Shown: piece after piece, positions 1 to 11,189 of the stretch
How positions within the stretch are numbered: position 1 is the stretch's first letter
Layout: every line of letters begins with the position of its first letter
From: Salminus brasiliensis
Taxonomy: Eukaryota > Chordata > Actinopteri > Characiformes > Bryconidae
DNA length: 64,000 nucleotides
Direction of reading: 5' to 3'
NCBI RefSeq assembly: GCF_030463535.1
Contig: NC_132901.1
Coordinates: 3,863,640 to 3,927,639, forward strand
Position numbers and translations under genes: made by a program
The notes under the pieces: model-generated
What the model was told of the DNA's origin: nothing
What the model saw: the letters and a program-made list of their open reading frames with translations, nothing else
Database searches by the model: none

Positions 1-273
1 CACTAACCCCATTAGAAACCTTATTAACACACCTTAAACAGTAACACTAACCCCATTAGATACCTCATTAACACACACCTTAAACAGTAACACTAACCCC
101 ATTAGAAACCTCATTAACACACACATCAAACAGTAACACTAACCCCATTAGAAACCTCATTAACACACACCTCAAACATTAACACTAACCCCATTAGAAA
201 CCTCATTAACACACACCTCAAACATTAACACTAACCCCATTAGAAACCTCATTAACACACACCTCAGGAACTC
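1..273. repeat. 46-bp tandem repeat at window edge
   Basis: About six near-identical units begin with CACTAACCCCATTAGA. Unit starts at 1, 45, 91 and 137 give a period of 44-46 bp. The array probably continues to the left of the window. No coding potential is apparent. Confidence 0.9.
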
Positions 274-2375
274 AACAAATGTAAACCCATTACATCACAT
301 CTTCTCCACCTCATTAAACCCTTCTTATTTTACACCACCTTCATCATCTACTACCACACCACATCCTCCCTCACGAACAGACCCAATTCCTCAGATTCGG
401 ACTCAACCCAGAACAGTCCTCCTTACCAACTATCCTACAGCACTGGACCTCTTCACTGGTTCAGAAGCTCGCTCTTCCACACTCTTCCCTAGACTACAGC
501 TGATCTCTGAGCTGAAACTATCCCTTTAATCAATGCTCTCGTCTGGACTACGGTGGACTGATGCTAGCGTAGCACTCTTCCTGTAAACCATGTGATCCAC
601 CAAGCCCATTTCAGTCCACTTCAGGAGGTGGAAACATCTGCTCATCTCCAGACTTTTAATTCAGACAAGGCCTTGATTCAGCCCATCTGCTTTCAGCCAT
701 CCAGACAAGGCCTTGATTTGGGAAGCTCATACAGTATCTTCATCTAGATGAAGAAGCGTCTTTCAGAGAAGAGCACAGAAGGTGTATTAGCTTTGACCTT
801 GTCCTGAAACAGTGTCCATATCACTACACACTAATTCAGCCGCTCAGCCATACTGTCCCCGCCTCACTGAGAGACTACAGCATGTAGGAGTCAGCAGGAG
901 CCCCGTCCAGTATGCTAGCAATACAGCAGTGTGTTGTGTGTATTCATGTTGGTAGATGTAGAATGGTCTTCGTAGCCGTGTTCCTCAGCCGGGTCCATTA
1001 CAACGCATAGCACCAGGAAGTTCCTACAGGAGGAACCTCAACGGTGGGGTGGTTAGCCTCTGAAGAACTGTAGCATTCAGATAATGGACTATATTGTAGA
1101 TATTTTCAACAGCTGGACACATCGGCCGACTGTATGATTCTCTACACAATATATTTATATATACATATACTGCCTGGCCACCACTAGATTTAACTTAGCA
1201 AATACATAAGAGCTTCCCATTGGATAATTGTAGCCTTAAGAAAACCACTTGCTAGTGAGGCTAACCGGCAGAAACGGCTTTAGTTGCTAAGGACAGAGAT
1301 TTATCGTACAGAGGTAGATCTACTTCACTACTGTACTAAAGTACTAAAATACTGTATCTGTATCTACTGGAGTATTATATACTTTTTTACTTCACTACAT
1401 ATTTTAGTGTTTACATTGTTTATGTGCTGCATCGTTACTCGTTACAATTATAACAAACCATTTCAAACCCACATCATCACCTCCAGAGCACTAGATGGCG
1501 CTGTCACCGGGTTTGATGAAGCCGCCTCAGCATTGTACAGAAAATGTTGAGCACCTGAGTGCCACTCAAGTCACTTTTACTCAAGTCTGGGTCTCTAGTG
1601 CTTTATACGTGTCTGGTTTAGCCTGCTACGTTATTTAGCATTAGACTATTAGCCAACGTTAGCCTGACATAAGCCAATGAATGTGGAAGACCCTTATTCA
1701 TGGATGGGAGACCCGAGTTCCCTTCCTAGCTGAAGGCTACACCAATGAAACTGGGAAGGTCTTCTTGCTAACTTCCTGTTAGTGATCATGATGGACTACA
1801 GCTGGTAGCTTCTCAACGCCCACATTACTAGCCCTGAGTGGACTGACCAACACACAGTGCAACGGGAAAGTCCAGGGAGGTCAGTGCAGATCTGAGGAGG
1901 ACGACTGTAGTAGACGTGTGCTGCTGAAGAGTGTCCCTACATGCAACAGCTGCATCTCCTACAGACAGCAGCTAAGACAGTACGCCACCTACTGGTCAAC
2001 AGTAAGTATTACAGAGGGAGAAGATCTTACAGAGGGAAGCGATGATGCAAAGCTCTCTGTTACAATTTAAAAATAGGATCAAATTGATTGATTGATTGAT
2101 GTTAATAAGCATTGTTACATCGTTCGTTTGATCTCCTGTTTTATTTTCTCAGCAAAGACAAATCATCTCATAAAAGCATCTTCCTGTTTTAACTGCAGGT
2201 GAACAGAGGACACGCGGACACTGGGCGGAACTCGCCATGGCAACCGAGCAGCTCTCTCTATTGATGACATCACAATGGAGGAGCTCCCTGTCACAGCCTT
2301 CCGAGCTCGGAACTCCTTCACTTCTTCTCAGGACACTGAGGAAGAGACAAGCTGTCCGACTTGGTCCTGACGTTT
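274..2375. other. Intergenic stretch without a recognised gene
   Basis: No exon with splice sites or a recognisable domain was found. Around 1290-1610 lies sequence rich in ACTTTTACTCAAGT and TACTAAAGTACT words, which resembles a dispersed repeat common in fish genomes whose class I cannot assign. An 88-codon open frame at 1284-1550 lies inside that repeat-like segment and has no recognisable domain. Confidence 0.5.
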
Positions 2376-2945
2376 GTCTTAGCGATTGACTTAGCAGCAG
2401 TCGTAGCGGTTCACTTAGCGACAGTCTTAGTGAACGTCTTAGTGGTAGTCTTAGCGACAGTCTTAGTGATTGTCTTAGTGACAGTTTTAGTCTCACTGAC
2501 TGGCTTAGCGATTTAGTGACTACCGTAGTTATTGGCTTAGTCACAGCCTTAGCTATTAGCTTAATCATAGTCTTAGAGACTAAACTGGTGATTGTCCTAG
2601 CGACAGTCTCACTGATTGGCTTAGCGACTTAGTGACTAGTGTAGTTTTTGGCTTAGTCACAGTTTTAGCTACTACCTTAATCATAGTCTTAGAGACTAAC
2701 TTAGTGATTGTCTTAGAGACAGTCTTAGGGATTGTCCTAGCCACTGGCTTAGTGACAGTTTTAGCTGTTGGCTTAGCATTAGACTTAGCCACTGGCCTAG
2801 CTTATAGTATTAGTGACTAGCTTAGCAATAGCGTTAGAGACAGTCTTAGCTATTGGCTTAGTCACATTCTTAGCTGTTGGCTTAGCGACAGTATTAGCAA
2901 CTGGCTTAGCCACAGTGTTAGTTATTGTCTTAGCTGTAGGGAATT
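2376..2945. repeat. Degenerate CTTAGTGA/CTTAGCGACAG minisatellite
   Basis: The segment consists of imperfect copies of a roughly 12-24 bp motif of the type CTTAGTGATTGTCTTAGCGA. Open frames on both strands here (Leu/Ser/Arg-rich on minus, Val/Leu/Thr-rich on plus) follow from the repeat and are not credible proteins. The array ends about 25 bp before the proposed kinase start codon, so it lies in the promoter or 5' UTR zone of that gene. Confidence 0.8.
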
Positions 2946-2968
2946 GCAGGTTCTTCATCCAGCAGTAG

Positions 2969-2996
2969 ATGATGGAGCAGGAGTCTACAGCTACAG
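2969..2996 (+). CDS. PIM-like kinase coding exon 1 (tentative)
   Basis: ATG ATG GAG CAG begins at 2969 and reads MMEQESTAT. The exon ends at a weak GTCATT donor in phase 1, which fits exon 2 exactly. It is the only nearby ATG exon I found with the right phase. The transcription start is unknown; another 5' exon is possible. Confidence 0.5.
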
Positions 2997-5036
2997 GTCA
3001 TTCATACAGTTCTGCTGGAATCTGATCTTACAGATCCACACTTTGTTGCTTTGATTAGATTTTAGATTTAGGTCTCGGGATCCATGTTTACTCTCTGTGA
3101 TGTGAACTGGAATAAGCTCTGTTAGGAGCTTCATTAAGAGCTAAGAGAATTGTAGGCACTACCTACTCCATTCTAGACGTCAGTCTGTACAGACTCCAAC
3201 CCTTATGTCCTGTATTTAGATGTTGGGCGGCGAAAGAGGAAAAGAAAGGAGGAGGGCAGCCAGAGGTTCTCACAGAGAACAACCGAGGTTGCCAGAAGTA
3301 AAAGCCCGGTAAGGAAGAGAAGGAAGGGAGAAGTTAGCCAGCCCAAGATAATGACCAGAAGACAGCGGAGCGACATCAAGCCAGGTTAGCTCATTGGCCA
3401 GACCACTGCACACAAGGAAGTGGTCCAGTATTTAGTGCAATAGCCTGTGCTGCTAATAGATAGACTCCTGAGAGATGATGGGGAGAGAGCTGATGTTCAG
3501 CTTCAACACTGTTTGTTTTCCACAGACACTTTTGCCTCTCTCTACGTCACTGGAGAGAAACTGGGAGAAGGAGGCTTCGGCGCCGTCTTCGAGGGAACCC
3601 GGGTTTCCGACGGCCTACAGGTTCTTAAATCACCCCTCCAGAACTTCATTATCTCATCTGTTCCCTTTTCAGTCCTCATAACATTCACACCTCGTCTCCT
3701 CTCTGTCTGCAGGTGGCCGTTAAATTCGTCACCAAGCGGGACGACGATGAATACGTCCAATGCGTAAGTGCACCTGGAAGCCAGGTTTTACTGTCCGATC
3801 ACACATCACGCTCCCAGACTTCACTGCACTCACCTTTCCACCAACCTTGCCCTGTGTTCCTGTTCTTCCAGCCTGTTCAGCTCAAGACCGTGCCCATGGA
3901 GGTGGCTCTAATGAACAGGATGAGCCAGCCACCCACCAGCAATGTGGTGAAGCTCATCGAGTGGTTCGATGAGCCTGAGCGCTACATCCTGGTCCTGGAG
4001 CGCCCAGATCCTTGCCAGGACTTGCAGTCCTTGATCGACCAGTGGGGAGGTTCGGTCAGTGAAGAGATAGCCAGGGACATCATGCTCCAGACGGTGGAGG
4101 CAGCAAGAACGTGCCAGAAGCGAGGTGTCCTGCACAGAGACATCAAACTGGAGAACTTCCTGATCAACACAGACACCTCAGAGATCAAGCTGATCGACTT
4201 CGGCTGCGGGGACTGGGTCAAGAAAGGCGGATACCGTGAATTTGCAGGTAAACTGGAGTCTAGGGACGAAATTTACACGTTACCTTAGAAACATGAGCCT
4301 GAGAGGACCCATGTGTCCCTCTCATGGCCACTTCACTGGAAAGGTAACGAGCTGGACGCTCTTCTTCTTTTATGTTCTCAGGCACTTTTCAGTACTGCCC
4401 CCCAGAGTTCTTTCTAAAGGGGAGGTACCACGCCAGTCCTGCGACAGTCTGGTCTCTAGGAGTCCTACTGTTCAGGCTGGTTAGTGGACACCTTCCCTTT
4501 ACAGACGAGCAGGAAATCGTGGAGGGGCTTCTGAGCTTCAAGGACCACCTATCCAATGGTGAGATATCTGAGATCCTCCTCGAGAGACTCTTAGAAGTTC
4601 AGGACGACGTGTTCTGCACGGTCGTCTTTCTGAAATGTACTTAAGTATCTCTCTCCCATCCAATCCAATCCCGTCCCTCTGCACAGAATGCTGCAATCTG
4701 ATTAGGAGGTGTCTGCAGCGCAACCCATCCCAGAGGCCCAAAGTGAAGCAGATCCTGAAGCACGACTGGTTCCAGTGCAGCGTTCCTACCGAGGATCAGG
4801 TTAGCCATGGAAAATGAGAATGACTGCTTAGAGAAAAAACAGTAGAAGCTAAAATATCTAGAGTTGTGATCGAGGAGGCGAAGGAAAGAAAAACTACTAG
4901 AAATGAAGAGGAAGATCTGAATTCTCAGCATTTCTGATCCTTAGACGTGCTTCCGTCTCCAATGCGTATCTCCTGGGTTGTGTTTCAGGTCCTGAGAACA
5001 GAGCAGCCTTCAGAGCAGAGGAGACAAACCGTCTGA
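2969..5036 (+). CDS. PIM-like serine/threonine protein kinase gene (eight coding exons, spliced)
   Basis: Proposed join: 2969-2996, 3220-3384, 3526-3620, 3713-3763, 3872-4247, 4382-4558, 4687-4799, 4989-5036. All introns are GT-AG, phases match at every junction, and the total is 1053 nt (350 residues plus stop). Visible kinase parts are the Gly loop GEGGFG (78-83), VAVK lysine K100, helix-C Glu E123, a PIM-type hinge ERPDPCQDL (156-164, with the hinge proline), catalytic HRDIKLEN with D203, DFG D222, PPE (245-247), VWSLG (261-265) and subdomain XI R314. The N-terminus is basic, with RRKRKRK at 13-19. PIM kinases are known to be constitutively active Ser/Thr kinases regulated mainly by abundance, and the family is greatly expanded in teleosts. 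The gene is compact, with the longest intron 223 bp. The kinase core (exons 3-7) is very secure; the first two exons and the last are modelled from phase and splice sites only. Confidence 0.9.
3220..3384 (+). CDS. PIM-like kinase coding exon 2 (basic N-terminal region)
   Basis: The acceptor is CTGTATTTAG and the donor is a weak GTTAGC after CCAG. The frame shared with the downstream kinase exon is open and encodes two basic clusters, RRKRKRK and RKRRK, which look like nuclear localisation signals. The phase is 1 at both ends. An in-frame Met (residue 54) is an alternative start if exon 1 is wrong. Confidence 0.65.
3526..3620 (+). CDS. PIM-like kinase exon 3 (glycine-rich loop)
   Basis: The acceptor is TTTTCCACAG and the donor GTTCTT follows CTACAG. 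It encodes SLYVTGEKLGEGGFGAVFEG, the nucleotide-binding loop, then RVSDGLQ, the usual PIM sequence just before VAVK. Confidence 0.9.
3713..3763 (+). CDS. PIM-like kinase exon 4 (ATP-binding lysine)
   Basis: This 51-bp exon follows acceptor CTGTCTGCAG and ends at a strong donor GTAAGT. It encodes VAVKFVTKRDDDEYVQC, whose VAVK lysine is the conserved ATP-positioning residue. It is phase 0 on both sides. Confidence 0.93.
3872..4247 (+). CDS. PIM-like kinase exon 5 (hinge, catalytic loop, DFG)
   Basis: This 376-bp exon follows acceptor TGTTCTTCCAG and ends at donor GTAAAC. It carries PMEVALM (helix C Glu), the ERPDPCQDL hinge, HRDIKLENFLI and LIDFGCGDW. It ends inside the activation segment (YREFAG). 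Confidence 0.96.
4382..4558 (+). CDS. PIM-like kinase exon 6 (activation segment end, lobe C)
   Basis: The acceptor is TATGTTCTCAG and the donor is GTGAGA. It encodes TFQYCPPEFF, then ATVWSLGVLLFRLVSGHLPF, which are subdomains VIII-IX. It is phase 1 at both ends. Confidence 0.94.
4687..4799 (+). CDS. PIM-like kinase exon 7 (subdomain XI)
   Basis: The acceptor is CCCTCTGCACAG. It encodes CCNLIRRCLQRNPSQRP and LKHDWF, the end of the kinase fold. Two endings are possible: splicing at GATCAG/GTTAGC to the exon at 4989, or reading on to the TGA ending at 4817 (adding VSHGK; 340 residues in total). Confidence 0.88.
4989..5036 (+). CDS. PIM-like kinase possible last coding exon
   Basis: The acceptor GTTGTGTTTCAG is good and the phase is 0. 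It would encode 15 residues (VLRTEQPSEQRRQTV) followed by TGA at 5034-5036. No domain helps here. The competing model stops at 4817. Confidence 0.45.
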   Translation, partial: VLRTEQPSEQRRQTV

Positions 5037-5073
5037 AGTTGGCCCGTTTCATCAACAGGTAAAAATGGGTATA

Positions 5074-5381
5074 AGGAGCTCCAGCGTTGAGCTGTGGAGC
5101 TGTGGAGCTGTGCTTTATGGAATGATGGTGCTCCATCCAATAAGTCTGGGATGAGTTGGGGATGAGGTGAGTTGGTGATAATCCTGAGCTGACTAACGCT
5201 CTCGTCACTGAATGCAATCAAATTCTCACAGCAGTGCTCCTCCAAATTTTAGTAGAAAGCCTTCTTCCCTGGCAGTAGAGAGAGTTACCCCAACAAAAGC
5301 AGGATCAACTCTTTTAAATGCCGTTAAATTTGGAAGAAGCAGTGAATGAACAGGCGTCCCAATACTTTTGTCAATATAGTG
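5074..5381 (+). mobile_element. Short inverted-repeat element, copy 1 (5'-truncated)
   Basis: It shares the words GCTGTGGAGC, TGAATGCAATCAAAT, AGTAGAAAGCCTTC and CCAATACTTTTGTC with the full copy at 10717-11189. It ends ATATAGTG followed by TA. It has no coding capacity of its own; frames such as MEEHCC... recur because the element recurs. Confidence 0.8.
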
Positions 5382-6389
5382 TAGAGTCCCTAAAGTCTTT
5401 ACAGGAAGCCCCAGCAGTGTGTGTAGCTGGGAATGGGTACACTTGACGTGCTTTGGCTTGCTTAAGGAAATTCCCATGTAAGGCTGGGAACTGTTTACCC
5501 TCGTCTTAATGACGACGACTCCGTCTGATAAATGATGAGAGTGAACGGCGGATTCTGGAAGGTGGGAAAGTTCACCACTGGTTTAATCTGCTGCTGTCTT
5601 AGAGGCCTGACACCAGTGTTTGTGGAAATGGGGGTCAGCAGAGCTCCGAGAGGGGGGGCGGGACAGAGGGCCAGTTCACTCTTACAGTGAAGATGACCTC
5701 ATTCCCTTTAAGCGCTAAGCGCTCCCCACTTCTCGTAGAGCTTAGAAGCCTTTTTTTGGACAGAAGCACCAAACAGTGTATGAACCAAAAGCCTGTGAAG
5801 CGGTTAGCCTTTAGCTCACTGCTGCGCTGAGTAGAAGCTGCTGCTGCTGCTGTGTTGATTGTGTGTGTTTCAGGATTCCTCCTTTCCTCCATCCTTGGTT
5901 GCCTGGTTCCTCCAGAACTCATCCCTAGGTCATGCCATCTGCCAACTCCCGCCCCTTCTAGCCTCGACTCTGCCCCATCACTTTTTCCTCACTCCATGCC
6001 TTTACCTTCCCCTCTGGCCACACCTCGGACCGCTGCTCGAACCTTCACGCGTCTTCTGCCCTTAATCTGCGGACCCTCCTAGGCGTAGAGCTTATTCCCC
6101 GAGCTCCGCCGCTCCCTCTCGCTGCAGTACCTCAGTTCCCTCGACCGTAGTCCATGCGCCCCTCCACTGTCAGTGCCTGGAGTAGAAGCCTCTGGACTGG
6201 CTCCTCCATTCTGCACGACTCCCCAGGTGCGTCGTCTTGCTGACCCGTCGCAGGATCGGCTCCCCCTCCCTCGGCTTTCTCGGCTTTCCGTTATTCTGCT
6301 GTCTTCTAGCAGCCGGTCTCCACATTACGTCCGTCGTTAGTAAGAAGTACGTGTAGAAGTAAGGAAGGACTAAGAAGTACTTTTCCACA

Positions 6390-6560
6390 ATCCGGCGCCA
6401 ACCAGAGGAGGATGGGTTCCCCTACTGAGCCTGGGTTCCTCTCAAGGTTTCTTCCTGGCTTCTCAGGGAGTTTTTCCTTGCCACCGTTGCCCTCGGCTTG
6501 CTCCTTAGGGGTCTAGGCCCGGATTCTAGCCTTATTCACTAGCGACACAACAGGCTAAAT
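6390..6560. mobile_element. Dispersed teleost repeat segment, class unassigned
   Basis: It contains CTCAAGGTTTCTTCCTGGC and AGGGAGTTTTTCCTTGCCAC followed by CCCTCGGCTTGCTC. I recognise this text as recurring widely in fish genomes, but I cannot name the family or its limits from this single copy. Confidence 0.5.
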
Positions 6561-6851
6561 TCAATGGAGTATTTAATCGGACGTCCGTCTTACTTATCTG
6601 ACCTCCATACTTTCAACCCCCACCCCCCTTACAGCCCCCTCTCATATTATCAGAAGCTGATGGCATGGTCTGAACTAATAGACTTATCCACTGACCAATC
6701 TGACCTCCTATAAATTCCAGCTCCGTCTTTCTCCCACCAAGCAGAAGCCACCTGAGCTCCAGCCCAGAGTTCTCAGAGTTCTCCCCCTTCCCTTACAGTC
6801 TCCTCCCATATGATCAGAAGCTGATGGCCTGGTCTGAACGCCCCTGATCAA

Positions 6852-6857
6852 AATAAA
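6852..6857 (+). terminator. Possible polyadenylation signal AATAAA
   Basis: AATAAA is followed within 50 bp by the T/G-rich stretch GTGAATGTGTTT. It could end the kinase transcript with a 1.8-kb 3' UTR. That link is inference, since a single hexamer is weak evidence. Confidence 0.3.
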
Positions 6858-8339
6858 GATTTTTAGAGCACTGCTCAGGTGAATGTGTTTATTATCACTG
6901 ATGATTCACTTCATTTCAGAAAGCATTACTGTACATCATACTGACGCTAACAGCTAACAGCTAACAACGGTTCTACCTTCAGTGTTAGAACATGTGGAGG
7001 CATCTGGAGCCGAGCAGAGTCTTCAGAGCTGAAACGATGACCAGCTGTAGCCATAAGACACGTCTCTGGACAACTTGGCTATGATTAGTCAGATTCAGTG
7101 GTGGATTTATCTGTTTTACCTTCTGTTAAATGAGACATAAAATAATATGTCATATAAACAACTAATCAGAGCCTAAATGCTAACTCCAGCCACACAAGAG
7201 AAGGGAGAATGGCTGGGCGGAGGCTAAAAGCTAATGCTAGACGCAAAATAGCAATCAGTGCTACAGTTATTAGTGCTGAAGGACTGAGATGCTAATCTAC
7301 TTTTAATAGCTTTGGTAAAGCTAATGCTAGGCTGACCGCTACTGACTGTGCTGACTGGACACAGCGAGAACTTAGAAAGCAACACCATCCAGTAAGACTT
7401 GAGAATAGTTACAGCAAATACGTTTGTTCGGATTTGGATTTGCTACAGTTCTAAGCTACGCTACGCTAGGCTAGGTTGTGCTATGGTATGCGGCCAGTCA
7501 GTCATATACACTGAGTAATAACTGACGAGCTCCTTCAGGCAATAAACAGACGCTAACGGCTAACTGCTGCCTCTGAGGTAAGAAAACACTTCATGAGGTA
7601 AAAATGATCCATTTCTGAGTGAATATTGGTAATATGTATCAGTTCTAACTGAATATTGATTATTTTAAAGCTTTAACTAAATCACTTTCACATTACTGTG
7701 GTAAAACGTCTGGTTGGGACTGAGGACTTTAGCTAGCTAACAAGCTAACTAGCTGTAATGGAACGTAATGGCATTACTTTTATGCTAATGACCTTTAGGT
7801 ATTAGATAGTGTGGTTTTAATTAGCATGAGGGAATTGTAGCTACGTAGCTAAGTAGCATTATGTTGTAATGAAATCCGACTTTAATGGTTTAAAAGAAGT
7901 TTTCAAATCTGAATCTTTTCACATCGCCAAGCTTTTTCACAACAGCCGTCCCCATTATCAGCCACTTCCCCGAAGTGAGCATTTCCGCCCTAGATGCACA
8001 AGATTACTACGTTGTTGTCATCTATGTCAAATATATCAAATATATCATGGATATTTGACGTAGTTTAGCATGTGATTGTGATTTTTGTCATGTTACATTC
8101 CCATTAGTTAGCTAACTAGCTACGTCTTTTTTCAGTCATTAGCACGGGGAGCTAGCTAACCATAAACACTCATTCACACCATAAAAGTTTTTCAGGACGG
8201 GTTTGTGAGCATAAATGTGGGTATTTATTTATACATATTTCATATTTTTATTTAATAGCTTTTTTGTTTTACTGTGGTGATGTTTTCAGATATTTTTGAA
8301 AAGTTTTATTCTATATTTGACAAGTTTCTTTAAGTCTCT

Positions 8340-9475
8340 TTTCACTATACTGTTTTCCCCAAAATGACCCTTGCTGACCATAAAGCAGGGCTGATTTACC
8401 GTATTTTACCTCAGTAATCAGATTTTTAAAAGGTTTAAAGATGACTGAAGTGCTGTTGATTCAGTATGAATTCAGGGTGCAAAAGTGACACTGAATCATC
8501 AAAAGATTTGATAATTGATTCAGTGAATGATTCAATTAATTGATTCAATTAATTAATGTCGACAGTTTAGCATTGACTCAACATCTGTTTAATGACTGAT
8601 TGCTATCGGAGTAGAACTTGGTGGAGGAAGTGACTGATTGGAGAGGTAATTGGCTGGCCTGACCTCACGTCTGACCTTAAGTCTGATCTTCACAATTTTC
8701 TTTCCTCAAAATGACCGGTGCTGTACATAAAGCAGGGTTGATTTACCATAATTTACCTCAGTAATCAATTTTCAGAATGTTAAAGATGTCTGAGGTGGCG
8801 TCAATCTTCTGTTGATGTTTTGTTAAAATTTCAGGGTTGATTCAGTATGAATTCAGGGTGCCAAAGCGATGCTGAAGCAACATCAGATTGGATCATTGAT
8901 TCAGTAAATGATTCACTTAATTGATTCAATGAATTAACGTCGACAGTTTAGCATTGACTCAACATCTGTTTAATGACTGATTGCTATCGGAGTAGAACTT
9001 GGTGGAGGAAGTGACTGATTGGAGAGGTAAGATTTGGCGGTAGCTCTAAATTGACGCTGAATCAACATCAGATTGGATCGTTGATTCAATGAATGACGTT
9101 AACGGCGACAGTTTAACGTTGACTTAACATCTATTCAATTACTGATTGCTATCTGAGTAAAAATTTCTGGACTGATAGGAGAGGTAAGACTTGGCAGCAG
9201 CGCTAGTTGGCTAGCCTGACCTAACGTCTGACCTTCACTATTGTTTCCCACAAAATGACCCTTGCTGACCATAAAGCAGGGTTGATTTAGTCAGTAATCA
9301 GATTTGTAAAAGGTTTAAAGATGACTGAAGTGGTGTTGATTCAGTATGAATTCAGGGTGCAAAAGTGACACTGAATCAACATCAGATTGGATCGTTGATT
9401 CAGTGAAGGACTGATTGCAATCTAGAACTGCAGGAAGCGACTGATGGCAGCGCTACTTGGCTAGTCTGACTTCAC
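8340..9475. repeat. Diverged large-unit tandem block
   Basis: The motif AAAATGACC...GCTG.CCATAAAGCAGGG recurs at about 8362, 8708 and 9253. GATTCAGTATGAATTCAGGG recurs at about 8457, 8840 and 9338, and GACTGATTGCTATC recurs in several units. Units of roughly 200-350 bp have drifted apart by indels. No coding frame is visible. Confidence 0.75.
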
Positions 9476-10716
9476 GTCGCGGCTGCATTATTCAGCTGTG
9501 GGGATGTTCTCCACTGTGGCAGAGGCTCGTTGGAAACAGCTAGCTAACACCCCTCATGACACAGCGACAGGTCTCCTAACCTACTTTACAACATCTGAAT
9601 CCACTCTTGCACACCAGGATGCTCACTTAGGGAAAACAGCATGCATTTTTTATTACAGCTCTCTATGACTGGAACTGGGAAAGCTGTAGATTGTCAGAAC
9701 TGACTGCAGAAGAATTCTCGGAGCCTAGATCAATACCTTTCCGATCGCCAGTCGCTATTATTACATACGATTCATCAATGAATTACCCGTCTGTGCTATT
9801 AAGCCATTAAAGTAAACACCAAACCAGCAGGAGGGCTCTTATTTTCAGCTGGAGTGCCACTGCCATTACCCTTGGATGACCAGAAGAGGGCAGTATGACT
9901 TTGAGCACCACCATGCCTCAAGAGAAGCCCTTATATGGTTGAGCTGCTCTGCGATTATCCTCAGCACCAAATACAGCTTATTACCTGGCGTGAATTAGCG
10001 CTGTATGCTAATCTGAGGCCAGTTTTACTGCTCCACTATTGCAGTGGGTAAGGTTGGGTCAAAGGTCAATGGTTCCAGCAGCCGGCCTGCTCAGTCTTCA
10101 TTGCTGTATGTACCCACATTTATACGTGCTAAATGGCTAATTCCTACTTCAGGTAGAGGCTAGGAGAGAACTGCTGATGTAGCGCTGACCACATGCTCAC
10201 ATCTTCTAGTGGATGGTCAGTCAGGATAGCCTGGAATCACTGAGCCTTCTTCAGACATCTTGAGTCTTAGGCCCTGCCCTAAGCCTGTCAGTATTAAAGG
10301 AGCCATGTGGAATCCATGGACACAAGGAATTGAGGCTGTTTTAGGAGCTAAAGAAGATCCCACCCAGTATTAGAATAGTCCCCCTTTTAAGTGCTTACTA
10401 AGTATGTAAATAACCTCTATTCTGATTGGCTGCATTGTATGGCGCCTCATTCAAAAAGCAGTCCAGGCTGAAAATCAGGTTATAACTACAACATGAATGG
10501 GTGGAGCTACGCTGCTTACATATTGACCCTTTAACACTGTTTACATGCTAGAAATAGCCAGTTATTGGTCAGCTTATGAAAGGGGTCCAGATCATACTAC
10601 TAATACTAGGCTAATCCAGCAAGACATCCAGCTGGTCATCTGCCATGGCTGTATTACACAAGCAAGAACATCCATGCTTCCATGAGGGCTTAGTCTATAG
10701 CCAACCAACATCCATG
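9476..10716. other. Intergenic DNA, nothing recognised
   Basis: Apparently single-copy sequence without arrays, splice-flanked exons or long open frames. Confidence 0.5.
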
Positions 10717-11189
10717 CACTATATGTCCAAATGTTTGTGGACACCCCTTCTAATGAATGCATTCAGCTACTAAAAAGTTACACCTACTGCTGACACATCA
10801 TGCACACATATACACACACAGACGTACTGCCAATAGATTAGGACTCTCTGGAGCAGATGAATCTCTTTGAGTCTATCGGCACCATGCTGCCTAACGCCAG
10901 GCGTGGGCTGGAGGGGTATATATGAAGCTCCCCAGCATTGAGCTGTGGAGCAGTGGAAGAACTGTGTTCTCTGGAAGGATGGATGAGCTGGAGACTGAAA
11001 TGGAGTGGTGATCTCTTTTTGCTGAATGCAATCAAATCCTTACAGCAGTGCTCCTCCAAATTCTAGTAGAAAGCCTTCCTTCCTCCCTGGATAGTAGAGA
11101 CAGCTATCAACCCTTTTTTAACCCCCTTGATTTCAGAATAATCAATAAACAATGAGCAGGTGTCCCGATACTTTTGTCCCAATACCGTG
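10717..11189 (+). mobile_element. Short inverted-repeat element, copy 2 (full length, 473 bp)
   Basis: The left end is CACTATATGTCCAAATGTTT then GTGGACACC. The right end, read on the minus strand, is CACGGTATTGGGACAAAAGT then ATCGGGACACC. These are imperfect terminal inverted repeats of about 29 bp. There is no transposase, so it is non-autonomous. The AAAGTATT-type ends and the TA beside several copies suggest Tc1/mariner, but that assignment is inference. Confidence 0.8.

Larger units (their letters stand above)
5382..8339. other. Kinase 3' flank and intergenic DNA
   Basis: No further gene is recognised. The first part could be 3' UTR of the kinase. A dispersed-repeat segment lies at about 6390-6560 and a possible poly(A) signal at 6852. 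From 6.9 to 8.3 kb the DNA is AT-rich with many GCTAAC/GTTAGC words but no clear array. Confidence 0.5.
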
